In this document: in pieces, positions 1-9,168 of the stretch
How the letters are laid out: every line of letters begins with the position of its first letter
How positions within the stretch are numbered: the stretch's first letter is position 1
Origin: JAAYZB01 sp937958685
GTDB lineage: Bacteria; Bacillota_I; Bacilli_A; Izemoplasmatales; Hujiaoplasmataceae
DNA: 64,000 nt
Assembly (NCBI GenBank): GCA_036824265.1
Contig: DAITAL010000004.1
Span: forward strand, 1 to 64,000
Reading direction: 5' to 3'
The notes under the pieces: generated by a model
Databases searched by the model: none
What the model saw: only the letters and a program-made list of their open reading frames with translations
Told to the model about the DNA's origin: nothing
Translations under genes and position numbers: made by a program

Positions 1-53
1 CCGCCGACCCTCTGCTTGTAAGGCAGATGCTCTCCCGGCTGAGCTAAACCTCC
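1..53 (-). tRNA. tRNA-Val (UAC), truncated by window edge
   Basis: On the minus strand the acceptor 5' strand GGAGGTT, a D-stem GCTC/GAGC and an anticodon stem TCTGC/GCAGA around the loop CTTACAA can be read, giving anticodon UAC (valine). The T-arm and the 3' acceptor strand lie beyond position 1. A good promoter stands upstream at 101-129. Confidence 0.9.
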
Positions 54-100
54 ATAAGCGGGTGTTTGGCCGTTTTTGGCCTCTGCTCGCTCGCATAACA

Positions 101-129
101 ATTTTACTATTCCTTAAATTGAAAGTCAA
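101..129 (-). promoter_or_regulatory. Sigma-A promoter of the tRNA-Val transcript
   Basis: On the minus strand a -35 box TTGACT (124-129) and a -10 box TAAAAT (101-106) are separated by exactly 17 nt. The spacing and position fit a start about 40 nt before the tRNA. It lies between the end of citXG and the tRNA, so the tRNA is probably transcribed independently. Confidence 0.7.
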
Positions 130-166
130 GGAAAAACGATTTGCCCGGTATTGTCTGGATGTCCGA

Positions 167-1420
167 TCAATTCTTGCCAAAGGCATCCCGCCAACGCTTG
201 AGGAAACAAGCAACGACCAAGAGGTCGGCGCTGCCCCCGAAACTTAGATTGTGCTCCAAGGCGTATTCGGTCAACCGCTGCGCCTCGCCTGCGCCCATTG
301 GACCGATCTTCTCGAACAGGCTTTGATGCTTTCGGTAGTTTTCCAGTGTTCCGCTACGCTTGAGTAAGACGGTGTCGTCCGTCGTTCCGATCAGATAGGC
401 GAGGGCGTTCCATCTCGATTCGTCAGATAAATCCTTCAGATATCCAAGCGAGCCTTGGACGCCGGGGAACCCCGCCTCCGCCTCGCCTCTTGCGCCGGTG
501 AATCCATAGCGTTGATAGGCGATCTCGCCGAAGGTCTCCTGTTTTTTGCCAAGTTCGGCGGAAAGACCCGCGGCGATCGCTGCCGCAACCGCGAACACAT
601 CCGTTTGCGTGCGGGGTTTTCCCAGCAGGAAGCCGCTGGCGGCGAGGGTGATCCCCAAACTGAAAATCAGTCCTTTGTAGGTGTTGATGCCGTTTGTCCT
701 TGCAAGCATCTTCGCTTCCGCCTCGAGGCCGACAATCCGCAACCTTGGCATCAGCCCCGCCGCAGATTCGGCATAAAAACCCAATGCAAAGATGTGATAG
801 AGATCGTCATAGATCGCTTCGGCAGAGGCAAGCATCAGTTCATAGTCCATATCCGCATGCGTGCCTGAGGATGTGGGAGTGACGAGGCCGAATTTGGGAT
901 CAAGATCGAGCTCGTCGCGAATGCTGGCTTTGATCAACTGGAGAATCAGCGTTTTGAGACCGGCCTCAACGGCGCGGGTAAAGGCGTTCATGACCTCGCT
1001 TGCCAAGTGGCGGCCGCTACGAATGCAGTTTGCGGCCAAGTCGTCGCAGATGTAGCATTTCCTTCCCCTGATTCTTGAAAGTGGCCCGTTTTTGTCATAG
1101 ACATCGATATCGATGAAACGTCCCAGCGGCTCGCTCTCTTCGACAAGGACGGTTTTTTGCTTGATTGCGGATGCGTCATCGTTCAGCCCGTAGAGGTGAT
1201 AATAGCCGTCCGCATCCGCTACTTCCCGAGATGATCCGGTCAAGAAGGCAAGCAACCGGGCGAAGCGCTTAACCAAAAAACAGGCAAGCGGATGTAGCTT
1301 GGTCTTGCCCGGGACATTGCTTTTGATGCTGACGACAGTCGGATATCGCTGTAACAGGTCACTGACTGTCTGCTGGCGTTTTTCTCTGGCTTCGAGGATC
1401 CTATCGCTTTGATTCGGCAT
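167..1420 (-). CDS. citXG: CitXG fusion: citrate/citramalate lyase prosthetic-group synthase and holo-enzyme transferase
   Basis: A 417-residue fusion of the two enzymes that make and attach the 2'-(5''-triphosphoribosyl)-3'-dephospho-CoA group of the lyase acyl carrier protein. The CitX part (about 1-150) carries the transferase motif LGRFIDIDVY (99-108) and a Cys/His-rich stretch (122-138). The CitG part (about 155-417) carries TPTSSGTHADMD (181-192) and a conserved glycine-rich C-terminus. Fused CitXG proteins are known in other bacteria. It starts with ATG 20 nt inside the end of citC and is the last gene of the glutamate fermentation operon. The acceptor is expected to be CitD encoded at 4787-5044. 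Confidence 0.9.
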   Translation of the reverse strand: MPNQSDRILEAREKRQQTVSDLLQRYPTVVSIKSNVPGKTKLHPLACFLVKRFARLLAFLTGSSREVADADGYYHLYGLNDDASAIKQKTVLVEESEPLGRFIDIDVYDKNGPLSRIRGRKCYICDDLAANCIRSGRHLASEVMNAFTRAVEAGLKTLILQLIKASIRDELDLDPKFGLVTPTSSGTHADMDYELMLASAEAIYDDLYHIFALGFYAESAAGLMPRLRIVGLEAEAKMLARTNGINTYKGLIFSLGITLAASGFLLGKPRTQTDVFAVAAAIAAGLSAELGKKQETFGEIAYQRYGFTGARGEAEAGFPGVQGSLGYLKDLSDESRWNALAYLIGTTDDTVLLKRSGTLENYRKHQSLFEKIGPMGAGEAQRLTEYALEHNLSFGGSADLLVVACFLKRWRDAFGKN

Positions 1421-2414
1421 ATTTTCGTTTCGCCACTTCGAGGAACAATTCGTGGTTAGCCTCGGGAATGTACTTCATCGCTTCGGCGATTTTGTTCTCG
1501 AAGATGAGTTTGCGGACCAGCGAGGCGCTGATCGTCTCTTTGTCAAGGCAGAAGCGATCCCTGAGGACGATCCTTTCGCCCAGGGTGCTTTTGAGGATCT
1601 TGTTGTAGGCGACCATCACGGGTTCGCTCTCGCCGCCGATGTAGCGTTTTTGGATGTTCAGGGGTATCATGAAGTGATCGCGGAAAAGAATCGCATCGAG
1701 CATCGCATGCTCGTATTCCGCCTCGTCGATCGTTTTGAGAAAGTAACTGGGAAACGTCAATTGGGAAACCATGTACTTCGTCGACGGCAGCACCATGATG
1801 TTCGGATAGGTTTTCAAGGCGTTCTCGACAAACGCGAACCGCTCGGCGTAGGTGAAGACCGATTGGTCCTCCTCAACGACAAAGACTAGCATGATATCGT
1901 GATTTTTGGCCGCTTCCAGAATCAATTGGTAGTGACCTTTTGTCATCGGGTTGCAGTTGACGACGATGGCGCCGATGCTCTTGTCCAAGGAGGCGATGCC
2001 GTATTTTTTAGCGATGTTAACCCTGATCGCCGCGATTTTTTCCTCGATCCGCGCTTCGCCGGCTTCGAGGATCGCGACGTTGGCAGTCGCGGCCAATAGC
2101 TGAAATCCGAGATTTTGAAAAACGCCCACGTATTCGGTCTTGGTGAAGACTTGATAGTGGTAGATGCCTTCAAGCCGCATGGCGGACAACAACTCCGACA
2201 AAATGACGCCGGCCAGGTTTTCCCCGCGGCGGTCTTTCCTGACCGCCAGGCATTTGATGATATGGTTGCTTCGGGAAATCGTGGCGATGATCTCGCCGTC
2301 TTCCTCGTAATAAAGCGTTTGGGTGATGTCGGCGTCGTATTTCAGTCCGTTTTGGGCCAAGAACGCCTTGGTCTTGGCAATCTCCTGGTCAAGAAGCGCT
2401 TGCTTGATCGCCAT
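1401..2414 (-). CDS. citC: [Citrate (pro-3S)-lyase] ligase, CitC type
   Basis: This 337-residue ligase acetylates the thiol of the acyl carrier prosthetic group with ATP and acetate, activating the lyase. The N-terminal third resembles a GNAT domain. A nucleotidyltransferase domain follows with the motif GAIVVNCNPMTKGHY, matching the HxGH-like fold of CitC. I chose the ATG at 2414 because GGGGTG stands about 7 nt upstream; a GTG three codons earlier overlaps the citF stop (GTGA) and is the alternative. In this operon the target is more likely citramalate lyase than citrate lyase. Confidence 0.9.
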   Translation of the reverse strand: MAIKQALLDQEIAKTKAFLAQNGLKYDADITQTLYYEEDGEIIATISRSNHIIKCLAVRKDRRGENLAGVILSELLSAMRLEGIYHYQVFTKTEYVGVFQNLGFQLLAATANVAILEAGEARIEEKIAAIRVNIAKKYGIASLDKSIGAIVVNCNPMTKGHYQLILEAAKNHDIMLVFVVEEDQSVFTYAERFAFVENALKTYPNIMVLPSTKYMVSQLTFPSYFLKTIDEAEYEHAMLDAILFRDHFMIPLNIQKRYIGGESEPVMVAYNKILKSTLGERIVLRDRFCLDKETISASLVRKLIFENKIAEAMKYIPEANHELFLEVAKRKYAESKR

Positions 2415-2419
2415 GCAGC

Positions 2420-3928
2420 TCACCCCGTGCGATATATCGTATCGATGATCGTGCCGTCGCGGTATTCGACATAACCGACGGCCGCGTTTGTTTTTGGCAA
2501 CTCCTTGGGAATCCCGCCCAGGCGGTGTTGAAGATCCATCAGTTCCTCGATCCGCATGATTTTCAAGGATGTTCCTTTAAGTCTTTCCAAGAGATCCCCG
2601 CGGTTCGGATTGATGGCGATGCCGCGTTCCGTGACGATCGCGTCGATATCCGAGCCCGGGGTGGTGATCGTCCGGACTTCGCTTTTGATCAGCGGGATCC
2701 GGGCTTTGGCGAGCGTGGAGGTGATGATCGCGAGCTTGGCGCCGTGGGCGGTGTCGGCATGGCCGCCGCTGCCGCCGATGATGTTGCCGAAGGAATCGGT
2801 GGTCACGTTGACATTGAAGCTAAGATCGACCTCGGCGGCGCCGAGGATGACAAGATCGAGATCGTCCACAACGGGTGATGTTTCAAAGGGGTTCCCGTAT
2901 TTGGAGGCGCTGATTGCGATATGGGCGGGATTGGTCCGGAAAGACTCGACAGCCGCAAGGTCGAAACACTGGACATCATACAACTTTTGGAACAGCCCTT
3001 TTCCCAGCATCTCCACAAAATAGCCGGTGATGCCGCCGGAGGCGAAGGCGCCCGTGATATTTTGTGTCTGCATGATCTTCCCGATCGCATCCGCGACCGC
3101 GAGCGAAGTGCCGCCGGCTCCGGTCTGCATCGAGAAGCCGTTCTTGATGACGCCAAGTTCTCTGACAAGTTCGGCGGTGTCCTGGGCGATCTTGAGGCCG
3201 ATCGGATCACGGGTGATCCGCGTGGTGCCGCTGACGATGCCGCCGGCGTCGCCGATCGAAGGCACCTTGACGACCATGTCGACATACTTGTGGTCAAACT
3301 GCCACATGGAGAGCTCGTCCACCAGCGTGTCGGTCACCAACACGACCTTTTTGGCATATTTGAGGTCGCTTTCGGCATAGCCAAGCGTACCGCAGGCGTT
3401 GATGCCAAACGCTCCCGAGCCGTTGCCTTGCCGATCGACGGCGGGACAGGCGAGAAAAGCGACATCGATCGCGAGGTCGCCGGACTCGATCGCCCTGGCC
3501 CTGCCGCCGTGCGTGTGCATGAGCAGTGTCCCCTGCAGTTGGCCGCCGGCGATCGTTTTCGCGACGGGACCATTCAGATAATTCGTGGTGATGTTCCGAA
3601 TCTGATGATTCAAGATCAAGTCCGAGAGTTTGTATTCGGGGAAAATCGAGCTCGGTGCGAGATGCAGATCCTTGATCGCATATTTGGCGATCAGGGAGGC
3701 GACCATGTTCAGCACGTTGTCGCCGCTTCGCAAGTGATGGTGGAATGAGAGCGTCATGCCATCCTTGATGGCCAGATCGCGAAATGCGGTCTCCAAATCG
3801 TCATAGAACCTGACTGTGGCTGATGTCGGTTTTTCCGGGATGAGCCGGCGTTTTTCTTTAAGAAAGGCGTTTGCGGATACGAACGGACGGCTGTTTGCGA
3901 AAATCTCGCGACCCAGACTGTTATTCAT
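2420..3928 (-). CDS. citF: Citrate lyase alpha subunit; here probably citramalate lyase CoA-transferase subunit
   Basis: A protein of about 502 residues homologous along its length to CitF, the acyl-ACP transferase that swaps acetyl for the incoming citrate or citramalate on the carrier protein. Recognisable CitF stretches include SFHHHLRSGD near the N-terminus, HTHGGRARAIESGDL and FSMQTGAGGTSLAV. The ATG at 3928 is taken as start; a TTG 15 nt upstream in frame has no better binding site. It overlaps the 3' end of citE by 8 nt and the stop overlaps the alternative GTG start of citC. Genomic context (mutSLE and mal immediately upstream in the operon) points to (S)-citramalate as substrate. Confidence 0.92.
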   Translation of the reverse strand: MNNSLGREIFANSRPFVSANAFLKEKRRLIPEKPTSATVRFYDDLETAFRDLAIKDGMTLSFHHHLRSGDNVLNMVASLIAKYAIKDLHLAPSSIFPEYKLSDLILNHQIRNITTNYLNGPVAKTIAGGQLQGTLLMHTHGGRARAIESGDLAIDVAFLACPAVDRQGNGSGAFGINACGTLGYAESDLKYAKKVVLVTDTLVDELSMWQFDHKYVDMVVKVPSIGDAGGIVSGTTRITRDPIGLKIAQDTAELVRELGVIKNGFSMQTGAGGTSLAVADAIGKIMQTQNITGAFASGGITGYFVEMLGKGLFQKLYDVQCFDLAAVESFRTNPAHIAISASKYGNPFETSPVVDDLDLVILGAAEVDLSFNVNVTTDSFGNIIGGSGGHADTAHGAKLAIITSTLAKARIPLIKSEVRTITTPGSDIDAIVTERGIAINPNRGDLLERLKGTSLKIMRIEELMDLQHRLGGIPKELPKTNAAVGYVEYRDGTIIDTIYRTG

Positions 3929-4790
3929 CGTCTTGGCCTGCAAGATTGTATTGTTTGGCTTTGGCGAGGGTCTTTCTGGCCCGTTCGATCACGGGTTTGT
4001 CGATCATCTTGCCGTCGAGACTGAAAACGCCCAAACCTTTGCTTGAGGCTTCTTTTTCGGCCTTGACGACCTTTTTCGCCCAGTCGATCTGGTCTTGCGC
4101 CGGCGAATAAGCCTCATTGATCGCGCCGACTTGCCGGGGATGGATGGCCGCCTTGGCCGTCATGCCCAGGAGGGCGCCGTTATGGCAATCCTTGAGGAGC
4201 GCTTCGTCATCCGCGACATCCGTGAAAGGCGTGTCGATCGCGATGATGCCGTTCGCCCGGCAGGCGACGGCGATCTGAGAACGGGGGAAAAACAGGGCCT
4301 CGCCCGCTAGCGTCCGTTTGATCTCCATTTCGGCACAGTAGTCCTCCGCACCGAAAAGGATGGCCACGACCCGGCTGGTCGCGGCGATCTTGCAGACCTC
4401 GACCAAAGAGGCGGCCAATTCCACGATCGGAATGATGTCGATATGTTTGTTCAACTCCCGCTTCTGCTCGAGCGCGAACAGGTCGCTTCCGAGTTTCTGC
4501 GTCGTGGTCACGGTCGCCTTTGGCAGGACGATATAGTCGATCTCGTCGGCTACAAGCGCCTCCAGATCGGCTTTGTAGTAGGGGGTGTCCATGGCGTTGA
4601 TCCGAATCGCCACTTTTTGCGGCAGAGAGGGGTGCGAGGTCAAATAGTCCCTGAGCAGTCTTCTGGCGTTGTCCTTTTCGGCAACGTGGACCGAATCCTC
4701 AAGATCGAAGATGACAGCGTCGGCGGGAAACACATCGGCGTTTTGGACCATCGAGGGGTTGTTTCCCGGGACAAACAAAAAGCTTCTCAT
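3921..4790 (-). CDS. citE: Citrate lyase beta subunit; here probably citramalyl-ACP lyase
   Basis: A 289-residue CitE-type TIM-barrel lyase that would cleave citramalyl-ACP to pyruvate and acetyl-ACP (or citryl-ACP to oxaloacetate). The N-terminus RSFLFVPGNNPSM and the metal/acid motif VIFDLEDSV are typical of the CitE/HpcH family. Its ATG overlaps the citD stop (ATGA), indicating translational coupling. The family is known to act on both citrate and citramalate, and residues that decide between them cannot be judged by eye. Confidence 0.92.
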   Translation of the reverse strand: MRSFLFVPGNNPSMVQNADVFPADAVIFDLEDSVHVAEKDNARRLLRDYLTSHPSLPQKVAIRINAMDTPYYKADLEALVADEIDYIVLPKATVTTTQKLGSDLFALEQKRELNKHIDIIPIVELAASLVEVCKIAATSRVVAILFGAEDYCAEMEIKRTLAGEALFFPRSQIAVACRANGIIAIDTPFTDVADDEALLKDCHNGALLGMTAKAAIHPRQVGAINEAYSPAQDQIDWAKKVVKAEKEASSKGLGVFSLDGKMIDKPVIERARKTLAKAKQYNLAGQDDE

Positions 4791-5044
4791 GGTTGGGCCT
4801 CCATTCTTTGAATCGCCGTGATGAGCCGTGCCCGGATCGTATAGTCGAGCGCGCCCTTGTCCTGCAACCTCACCTCGACGTTTTCGATGCCAAGTTCCTG
4901 AAGCGTGTCGCGCACGACTTTCTCGATTTGGTCATGAAAAAGAAGATCGACGATGCTGTGGATGTCGATGACCAACTTCTCGCACTCTCTGACGGTGACG
5001 AGCACATCATTTGATTCGAGGCTTCCCGCAATGCCGATCTTCAT
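4787..5044 (-). CDS. citD: Citrate/citramalate lyase acyl carrier protein (gamma subunit)
   Basis: An 85-residue CitD homologue. The serine that carries the phosphoribosyl-dephospho-CoA group is Ser11 in AGSLESNDV, aligning with Ser14 of E. coli CitD, and the C-terminal KGALDYTIRARL stretch matches the family. Preceded by AAGGAGTG, well spaced from the ATG. It is the first lyase gene after mal and is expected to be primed by CitXG and acetylated by CitC. Confidence 0.92.
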   Translation of the reverse strand: MKIGIAGSLESNDVLVTVRECEKLVIDIHSIVDLLFHDQIEKVVRDTLQELGIENVEVRLQDKGALDYTIRARLITAIQRMEAQP

Positions 5045-5061
5045 TTGGAATCACTCCTTGC

Positions 5062-6303
5062 TCAGCGGTCGTTGCAAACCGCCAATACCCGATTCATTTC
5101 GTTCTTGACGATCATGTAACCCTCATCGACGCCCATGCCCGGTTTGGCCAGGCACTGGTCGGCGTCGCAGGCGATGGCGACGTTGGTCGTCGCTTTGGCC
5201 GAAACATCGGTTTCGTTGCAGCTGCCGCCGCAGTAGGAACCAGCGTGTTTTTCGTTGCAATAGAGAATTGCTTCGATGATGTTGTTGATGCCGCCCAAAT
5301 CGGGGCATTTGATCTGGAGCATCTTGCCCGCCTTGTTGTCGGCGAAATAGATGATGTCCTCGAGGGTGTTGCACCATTCGTCGGCGACGATCTCCAGCGT
5401 GGAGTTGCGGTCGTCAAGCATCCTCGTCAGGTCCCTGAGGGCGATCATCGTGTCCTCGCGATTGCCGCCGTCGATCGGTCCCTCGATCCGGAGATGGTAG
5501 GGTTTGGCCAAGGATTCGAGTTCCATCAGGTAGTCGACGATCCTTTCCATGTCGTTGTCGAAAGCGATGCCGATCGTGCCGTAGACATCAAGATGAAGCA
5601 CCGGATTGTAGTCCGGACGGATCTTGTATTTGTTGATCCTGTCGCGCAGCCAGGTGACATACTGGGCCAGAAGCTCGCCTTGGTGTCCCAACTTGTTGGG
5701 GATGTTGTTGATGAGGCCGTGGGGCAACACGTCGGCTTCCTTGAGGATCATCTTGTCGACGTTCACATAACGATCGTCACCGCTTTGGGTGAAGACGGGC
5801 ACTGGTTTATAGACCTCGCCCTTGATGCCGTATTCCTTGCGGATGAGTTCGGCCATCGTCAGGTGATGATACTCCGCGGTGACCGAGAGAAATGCTTGGG
5901 TGATGCCGTAGCGAATGGCCGTATGCAGCCGTTTTCCATCGATTGTGAGATGGTCGTATTTCTCAGCCAGAGAGCGGAATGAACCTATCTCTTCCTGCAT
6001 GAGAAGCGGTACCAGTTTTTCGTTCATGAACGGAATATAATCGTCCGCGAGAAAGAGGGGATCGCGGCCACCGGTGCCTGAGTATTGGACGGCGCAACAG
6101 TCGCCGTAGCCGGTGACGCCGTTTTCGAGAACGATTCTGATCGAGATCGCCTCGCCTTTTTGTCTTACCTGGGAGAAACCCTCAAGGAGCGGTCCGCCCA
6201 AGTACATGAAGCCATCATTAAGGGCGCCCTTCTTGATCGCCTTCTGATCGTCGAAGAAGAAGCCAGTGTATGATTTGGTCAAATAGATTTTCCTGATTTT
6301 CAT
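5062..6303 (-). CDS. mal: Methylaspartate ammonia-lyase
   Basis: A 413-residue enolase-superfamily enzyme that removes ammonia from (2S,3S)-3-methylaspartate to give mesaconate. The N-terminus MKIRKIYLTKSYTGFFFDD and the stretches GYGDCCAVQYSGTGGRDP, HLDVYGTIG, QIKCPDLGG and SYCGGSCNETD are characteristic of the family. The reading frame is open further upstream, but the ATG at 6303 sits 4 nt after the mutE stop and gives the usual length. Second step of the methylaspartate pathway, directly downstream of the mutase genes. The mesaconase needed for the next step is not in the window. Confidence 0.95.
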   Translation of the reverse strand: MKIRKIYLTKSYTGFFFDDQKAIKKGALNDGFMYLGGPLLEGFSQVRQKGEAISIRIVLENGVTGYGDCCAVQYSGTGGRDPLFLADDYIPFMNEKLVPLLMQEEIGSFRSLAEKYDHLTIDGKRLHTAIRYGITQAFLSVTAEYHHLTMAELIRKEYGIKGEVYKPVPVFTQSGDDRYVNVDKMILKEADVLPHGLINNIPNKLGHQGELLAQYVTWLRDRINKYKIRPDYNPVLHLDVYGTIGIAFDNDMERIVDYLMELESLAKPYHLRIEGPIDGGNREDTMIALRDLTRMLDDRNSTLEIVADEWCNTLEDIIYFADNKAGKMLQIKCPDLGGINNIIEAILYCNEKHAGSYCGGSCNETDVSAKATTNVAIACDADQCLAKPGMGVDEGYMIVKNEMNRVLAVCNDR

Positions 6304-6307
6304 TTTC

Positions 6308-7768
6308 CTAGTCCTTTGCCGGCCGGCCGATGAGATTGCCCATGCTGACGGAGTAGACGTCGTCAACCGTGAGTTTGAATGATACTTCGCGATTTTCCTT
6401 GTCCGCGCGTTCCTTGATTTTCGCGCGGTGAAATTCCTTGATGTCTTCGGTGAATCCAAGATTGCCAAATTCGAGGATGCGGATGTTGCCTTCCTCATCC
6501 CGGGCGGGGAACACCTTCCCAAGATTGTACTTGCTCGGGGCGAAGGGAATGTCAAGCAGTCCAAGTTCAAAACTCCTGACGACGCCCTGGGCAAGGTCGC
6601 CCTTGCCGGCCTCGAGCACGAATTTGATCAAACTGTCGACTTCCTTTTCGATCTGCATCCTTTCGGAAACCAGTTTGTCGCTTTCGGCCGCAAACTGAGT
6701 CTTGAGGAGATTGGTGACGAATTTTGACGCCTTGATCGCTTCGCCGTTGGCTTCCTTGGTGGGAATGCCGATCGACTCGTGCGTGGTCTTCGTAATCATT
6801 TTGTGCGTCCCGGAGAGCGTCGCCACCGTCGAACTCATGGCGATCAAAGCCATGGCGCGGGCTTCGTCCGCGGGGAAGCCGCCCATCCACTGGTGGAAGA
6901 CGGTGGTGACGATCATGTCCTTGTAGCCCCAGGCTTCGAGATATCTTTCGGTCTGGTTCTGCAAGGCATGGATCGCGGCGATATCCTGGATGATGTTGCC
7001 GCACATCCCGTAACCGACCGAAATGTTCTTGACCCCCTGCTCGGCCGCAAGCAACGCTTCGATGATACCGACGGCGTTCGAAATCGACGGCGGAACCAAG
7101 GTTCCGGTCAGCGGCCCAAAGGGTTCGCGGTTGATCGTGATGCCTTGTTCTTCATAAAAGCCAACCAGTCGGTCACAGTACTGCCAGGTTCGCAGACTGA
7201 CATCCAAGGGAACGCTTTTGGCATAGGGGATGTTGTAAGAGATGCCGCCGCCCTCGTTCGAGGTCCACCCGGCGGCGTGGGTGATCTCTGCCAGCAATCT
7301 CGCGTCCGGCGTTCCATGGCGGGCTTGAACCGGCAGGTTGACGGCCTCGAAGACGCGCTTGCAGCCATCGACGCCATGATTGACCGCGGGGAAGCCATTC
7401 AAAAGCGCCCGGCCGAGCCGTTCGCTTTCCCTGATGCCTTTTTCGGCTTCTTGATAGCGGTTCTGCCTGGTATAACTGTCGATCGTCGAAGGCAGGAAAT
7501 CAGCGCCTGCGCCTTCAAGATATCTGAGCAGCTTGATATGCTCCTCGACGATCGGAACCCCGGCCCGGGGTTGGATCATCGTGATCCGCTCCTGTTTCGC
7601 CCTGATGAGTTTCCTGGCAAAGTTCTTGGTCTCGGGAATGTTCCTGAGATATGCCAAAGATGCCGAAAACTCCAAGGCGGGATCGCTGCCGGTCGGCCAA
7701 CTGGCCAAGACCTTTTCGCGTTCCTGCAGAAATTCAGCTTCTGTCCATTTCTTGTTCATCAATTCCAT
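6308..7768 (-). CDS. mutE: Glutamate mutase epsilon (catalytic) subunit
   Basis: The 486-residue large subunit of adenosylcobalamin-dependent glutamate mutase, which converts L-glutamate to 3-methylaspartate and forms the barrel holding glutamate. Conserved stretches include MIQPRAGVPIVEEHI, QARHGTPDARLLAEI, GWTSNEGGGISYNIPY and the glycine-rich FGPLTGTLVPPS. An AAGG-type binding site precedes the ATG. It lies between mutL and mal in the order seen in methylaspartate-pathway clostridia. Active only with the MutS cobalamin-binding subunit encoded at 9169-9573. Confidence 0.96.
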   Translation of the reverse strand: MELMNKKWTEAEFLQEREKVLASWPTGSDPALEFSASLAYLRNIPETKNFARKLIRAKQERITMIQPRAGVPIVEEHIKLLRYLEGAGADFLPSTIDSYTRQNRYQEAEKGIRESERLGRALLNGFPAVNHGVDGCKRVFEAVNLPVQARHGTPDARLLAEITHAAGWTSNEGGGISYNIPYAKSVPLDVSLRTWQYCDRLVGFYEEQGITINREPFGPLTGTLVPPSISNAVGIIEALLAAEQGVKNISVGYGMCGNIIQDIAAIHALQNQTERYLEAWGYKDMIVTTVFHQWMGGFPADEARAMALIAMSSTVATLSGTHKMITKTTHESIGIPTKEANGEAIKASKFVTNLLKTQFAAESDKLVSERMQIEKEVDSLIKFVLEAGKGDLAQGVVRSFELGLLDIPFAPSKYNLGKVFPARDEEGNIRILEFGNLGFTEDIKEFHRAKIKERADKENREVSFKLTVDDVYSVSMGNLIGRPAKD

Positions 7769-7784
7769 CGGTCATACCTTCTGG

Positions 7785-9167
7785 TCATAGTGGCTTGAGA
7801 TGCCGTTTCATGAGTCTTAGCGCCAGCAGCGGTTCTGTTTGGCTGAGGAGTCCCATGGCGGCGAGGATATAGTCTTCGTCAAGAAGATATCCCGGATTGA
7901 GCGGCCTGAGTTCGCCGGGGATTCTCTTGATATTGGTGGTCTGGTGGAGAATGCCCATGGGATCATGGGACTTGATGAGGACGCCGCCGGTGCCGATGAC
8001 ATAGTTCGCGGCGGAGAGATCCTTGCCGAATTGGTTATAGACGATGCCCATGGGCGTGAGGACTTCCTCGATCCTCCCGACATGCCGTTGCATCGCCTTG
8101 TAGACGCACATTTCGGCCAGGAGCTGGTCGACATGGTAATCATGCGGGTTTGTAGGAACCATGTCCACGTGTCTGTATCGGTAATCGACTTCGCGTTCGA
8201 TGTCGATGTTCTTTGCCTGATTAAGTTTGATGATTTCTTCCTTGGTGAGTGATTTGATGATGCCCGGCGCCGAATAGCGCATGCCGAGGTCGCCCTCGAC
8301 GGTGCGTTTGGCGAATGGCTCATCGAGTCCGTGAAAGATGACATCGCTGCGATTGGTGGCGTTGCAGATCGAGTACATGTCCGTCGTCGCGCCGCCGATG
8401 TCGGTCAATACGATGTCGCCAAGACCCTTTTCATCAAGATAACCCCTGCTTAGCAGCTCTGCGGCCTGGAGAACGGCTTCGGGCGTCGGCAGGATGACCT
8501 GGTCGATTTCCGCCTCGATTTTCTTGATGCCTTTGGCCTCGATGATCTGCTTCAGGAAGATCTCTCTGATCTTCTCCCTCGCGCTCTTGATATTGAGGAC
8601 ATTGATTTTCGGCATCACATTCTCGCAGATATGGCCGTTCATGCCATATCGTTGAAAAATGGCTTCAATTTCGTCCTGACAGGATTTGTTGCCGGCAAAA
8701 ACGATCGGGATCTTGATCTTCGCCTCACCCAGACGGGTGGCATTGAAGATCGCGCTTTCGGTGTTGCCGCCGTCAGCGCCTCCCGCAAGCAGGATGATGT
8801 CGATCTTGCCGTCGGTGATCGCCTGCAAATCGCGCTTTGTGAGATGATGGGCGAAGACGAGGTCGACCTTGGCGCCCGCACCGAGACAGACGCGCCTCGC
8901 CGCTTCGACGGTTAGTTCCTGAACCAGGCCGATGGCGGCCATCTTCAGACCGCCGGAGGCGGATGAGCAGCCGATGGTGCGCGTGAATTTGATTTCCCGC
9001 CCGAGTTGATTGTAAAGCGCAATCAGGGCGTTGCGATAACCGTCGCGGATATCGGTGGCGACGGTGGTGAAATGCGATGCGGTCGCGACGATCTCGCCCT
9101 TGTCCAGATCGACGGCGGTGAGTTTGGTGAATGTCGAGCCAAAATCGATCAACAGATAATAACCCAT
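7785..9167 (-). CDS. mutL: MutL, glutamate mutase reactivation-type ATPase
   Basis: A 460-residue ASKHA-type ATPase of the GlmL/MutL family found between the two glutamate mutase subunits; a chaperone role in reactivating or reloading the mutase is inferred from the family. The N-terminal phosphate-binding loop LLIDFGSTFTK is at residues 5-15 and a second nucleotide-binding segment is LTDIGGATTDMYS near the middle. The frame remains open upstream, but the ATG at 9167 begins just after the mutS stop and gives the family N-terminus MGYYLLIDFG. Confidence 0.93.
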   Translation of the reverse strand: MGYYLLIDFGSTFTKLTAVDLDKGEIVATASHFTTVATDIRDGYRNALIALYNQLGREIKFTRTIGCSSASGGLKMAAIGLVQELTVEAARRVCLGAGAKVDLVFAHHLTKRDLQAITDGKIDIILLAGGADGGNTESAIFNATRLGEAKIKIPIVFAGNKSCQDEIEAIFQRYGMNGHICENVMPKINVLNIKSAREKIREIFLKQIIEAKGIKKIEAEIDQVILPTPEAVLQAAELLSRGYLDEKGLGDIVLTDIGGATTDMYSICNATNRSDVIFHGLDEPFAKRTVEGDLGMRYSAPGIIKSLTKEEIIKLNQAKNIDIEREVDYRYRHVDMVPTNPHDYHVDQLLAEMCVYKAMQRHVGRIEEVLTPMGIVYNQFGKDLSAANYVIGTGGVLIKSHDPMGILHQTTNIKRIPGELRPLNPGYLLDEDYILAAMGLLSQTEPLLALRLMKRHLKPL

Positions 9168-9168
9168 T

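Noticed and set aside
167..5044. Citrate fermentation operon
   Set aside because: The lyase genes taken alone would suggest it, but they are continuous with mutSLE and mal, and no citrate carrier, oxaloacetate decarboxylase or CitAB-type regulator accompanies them.
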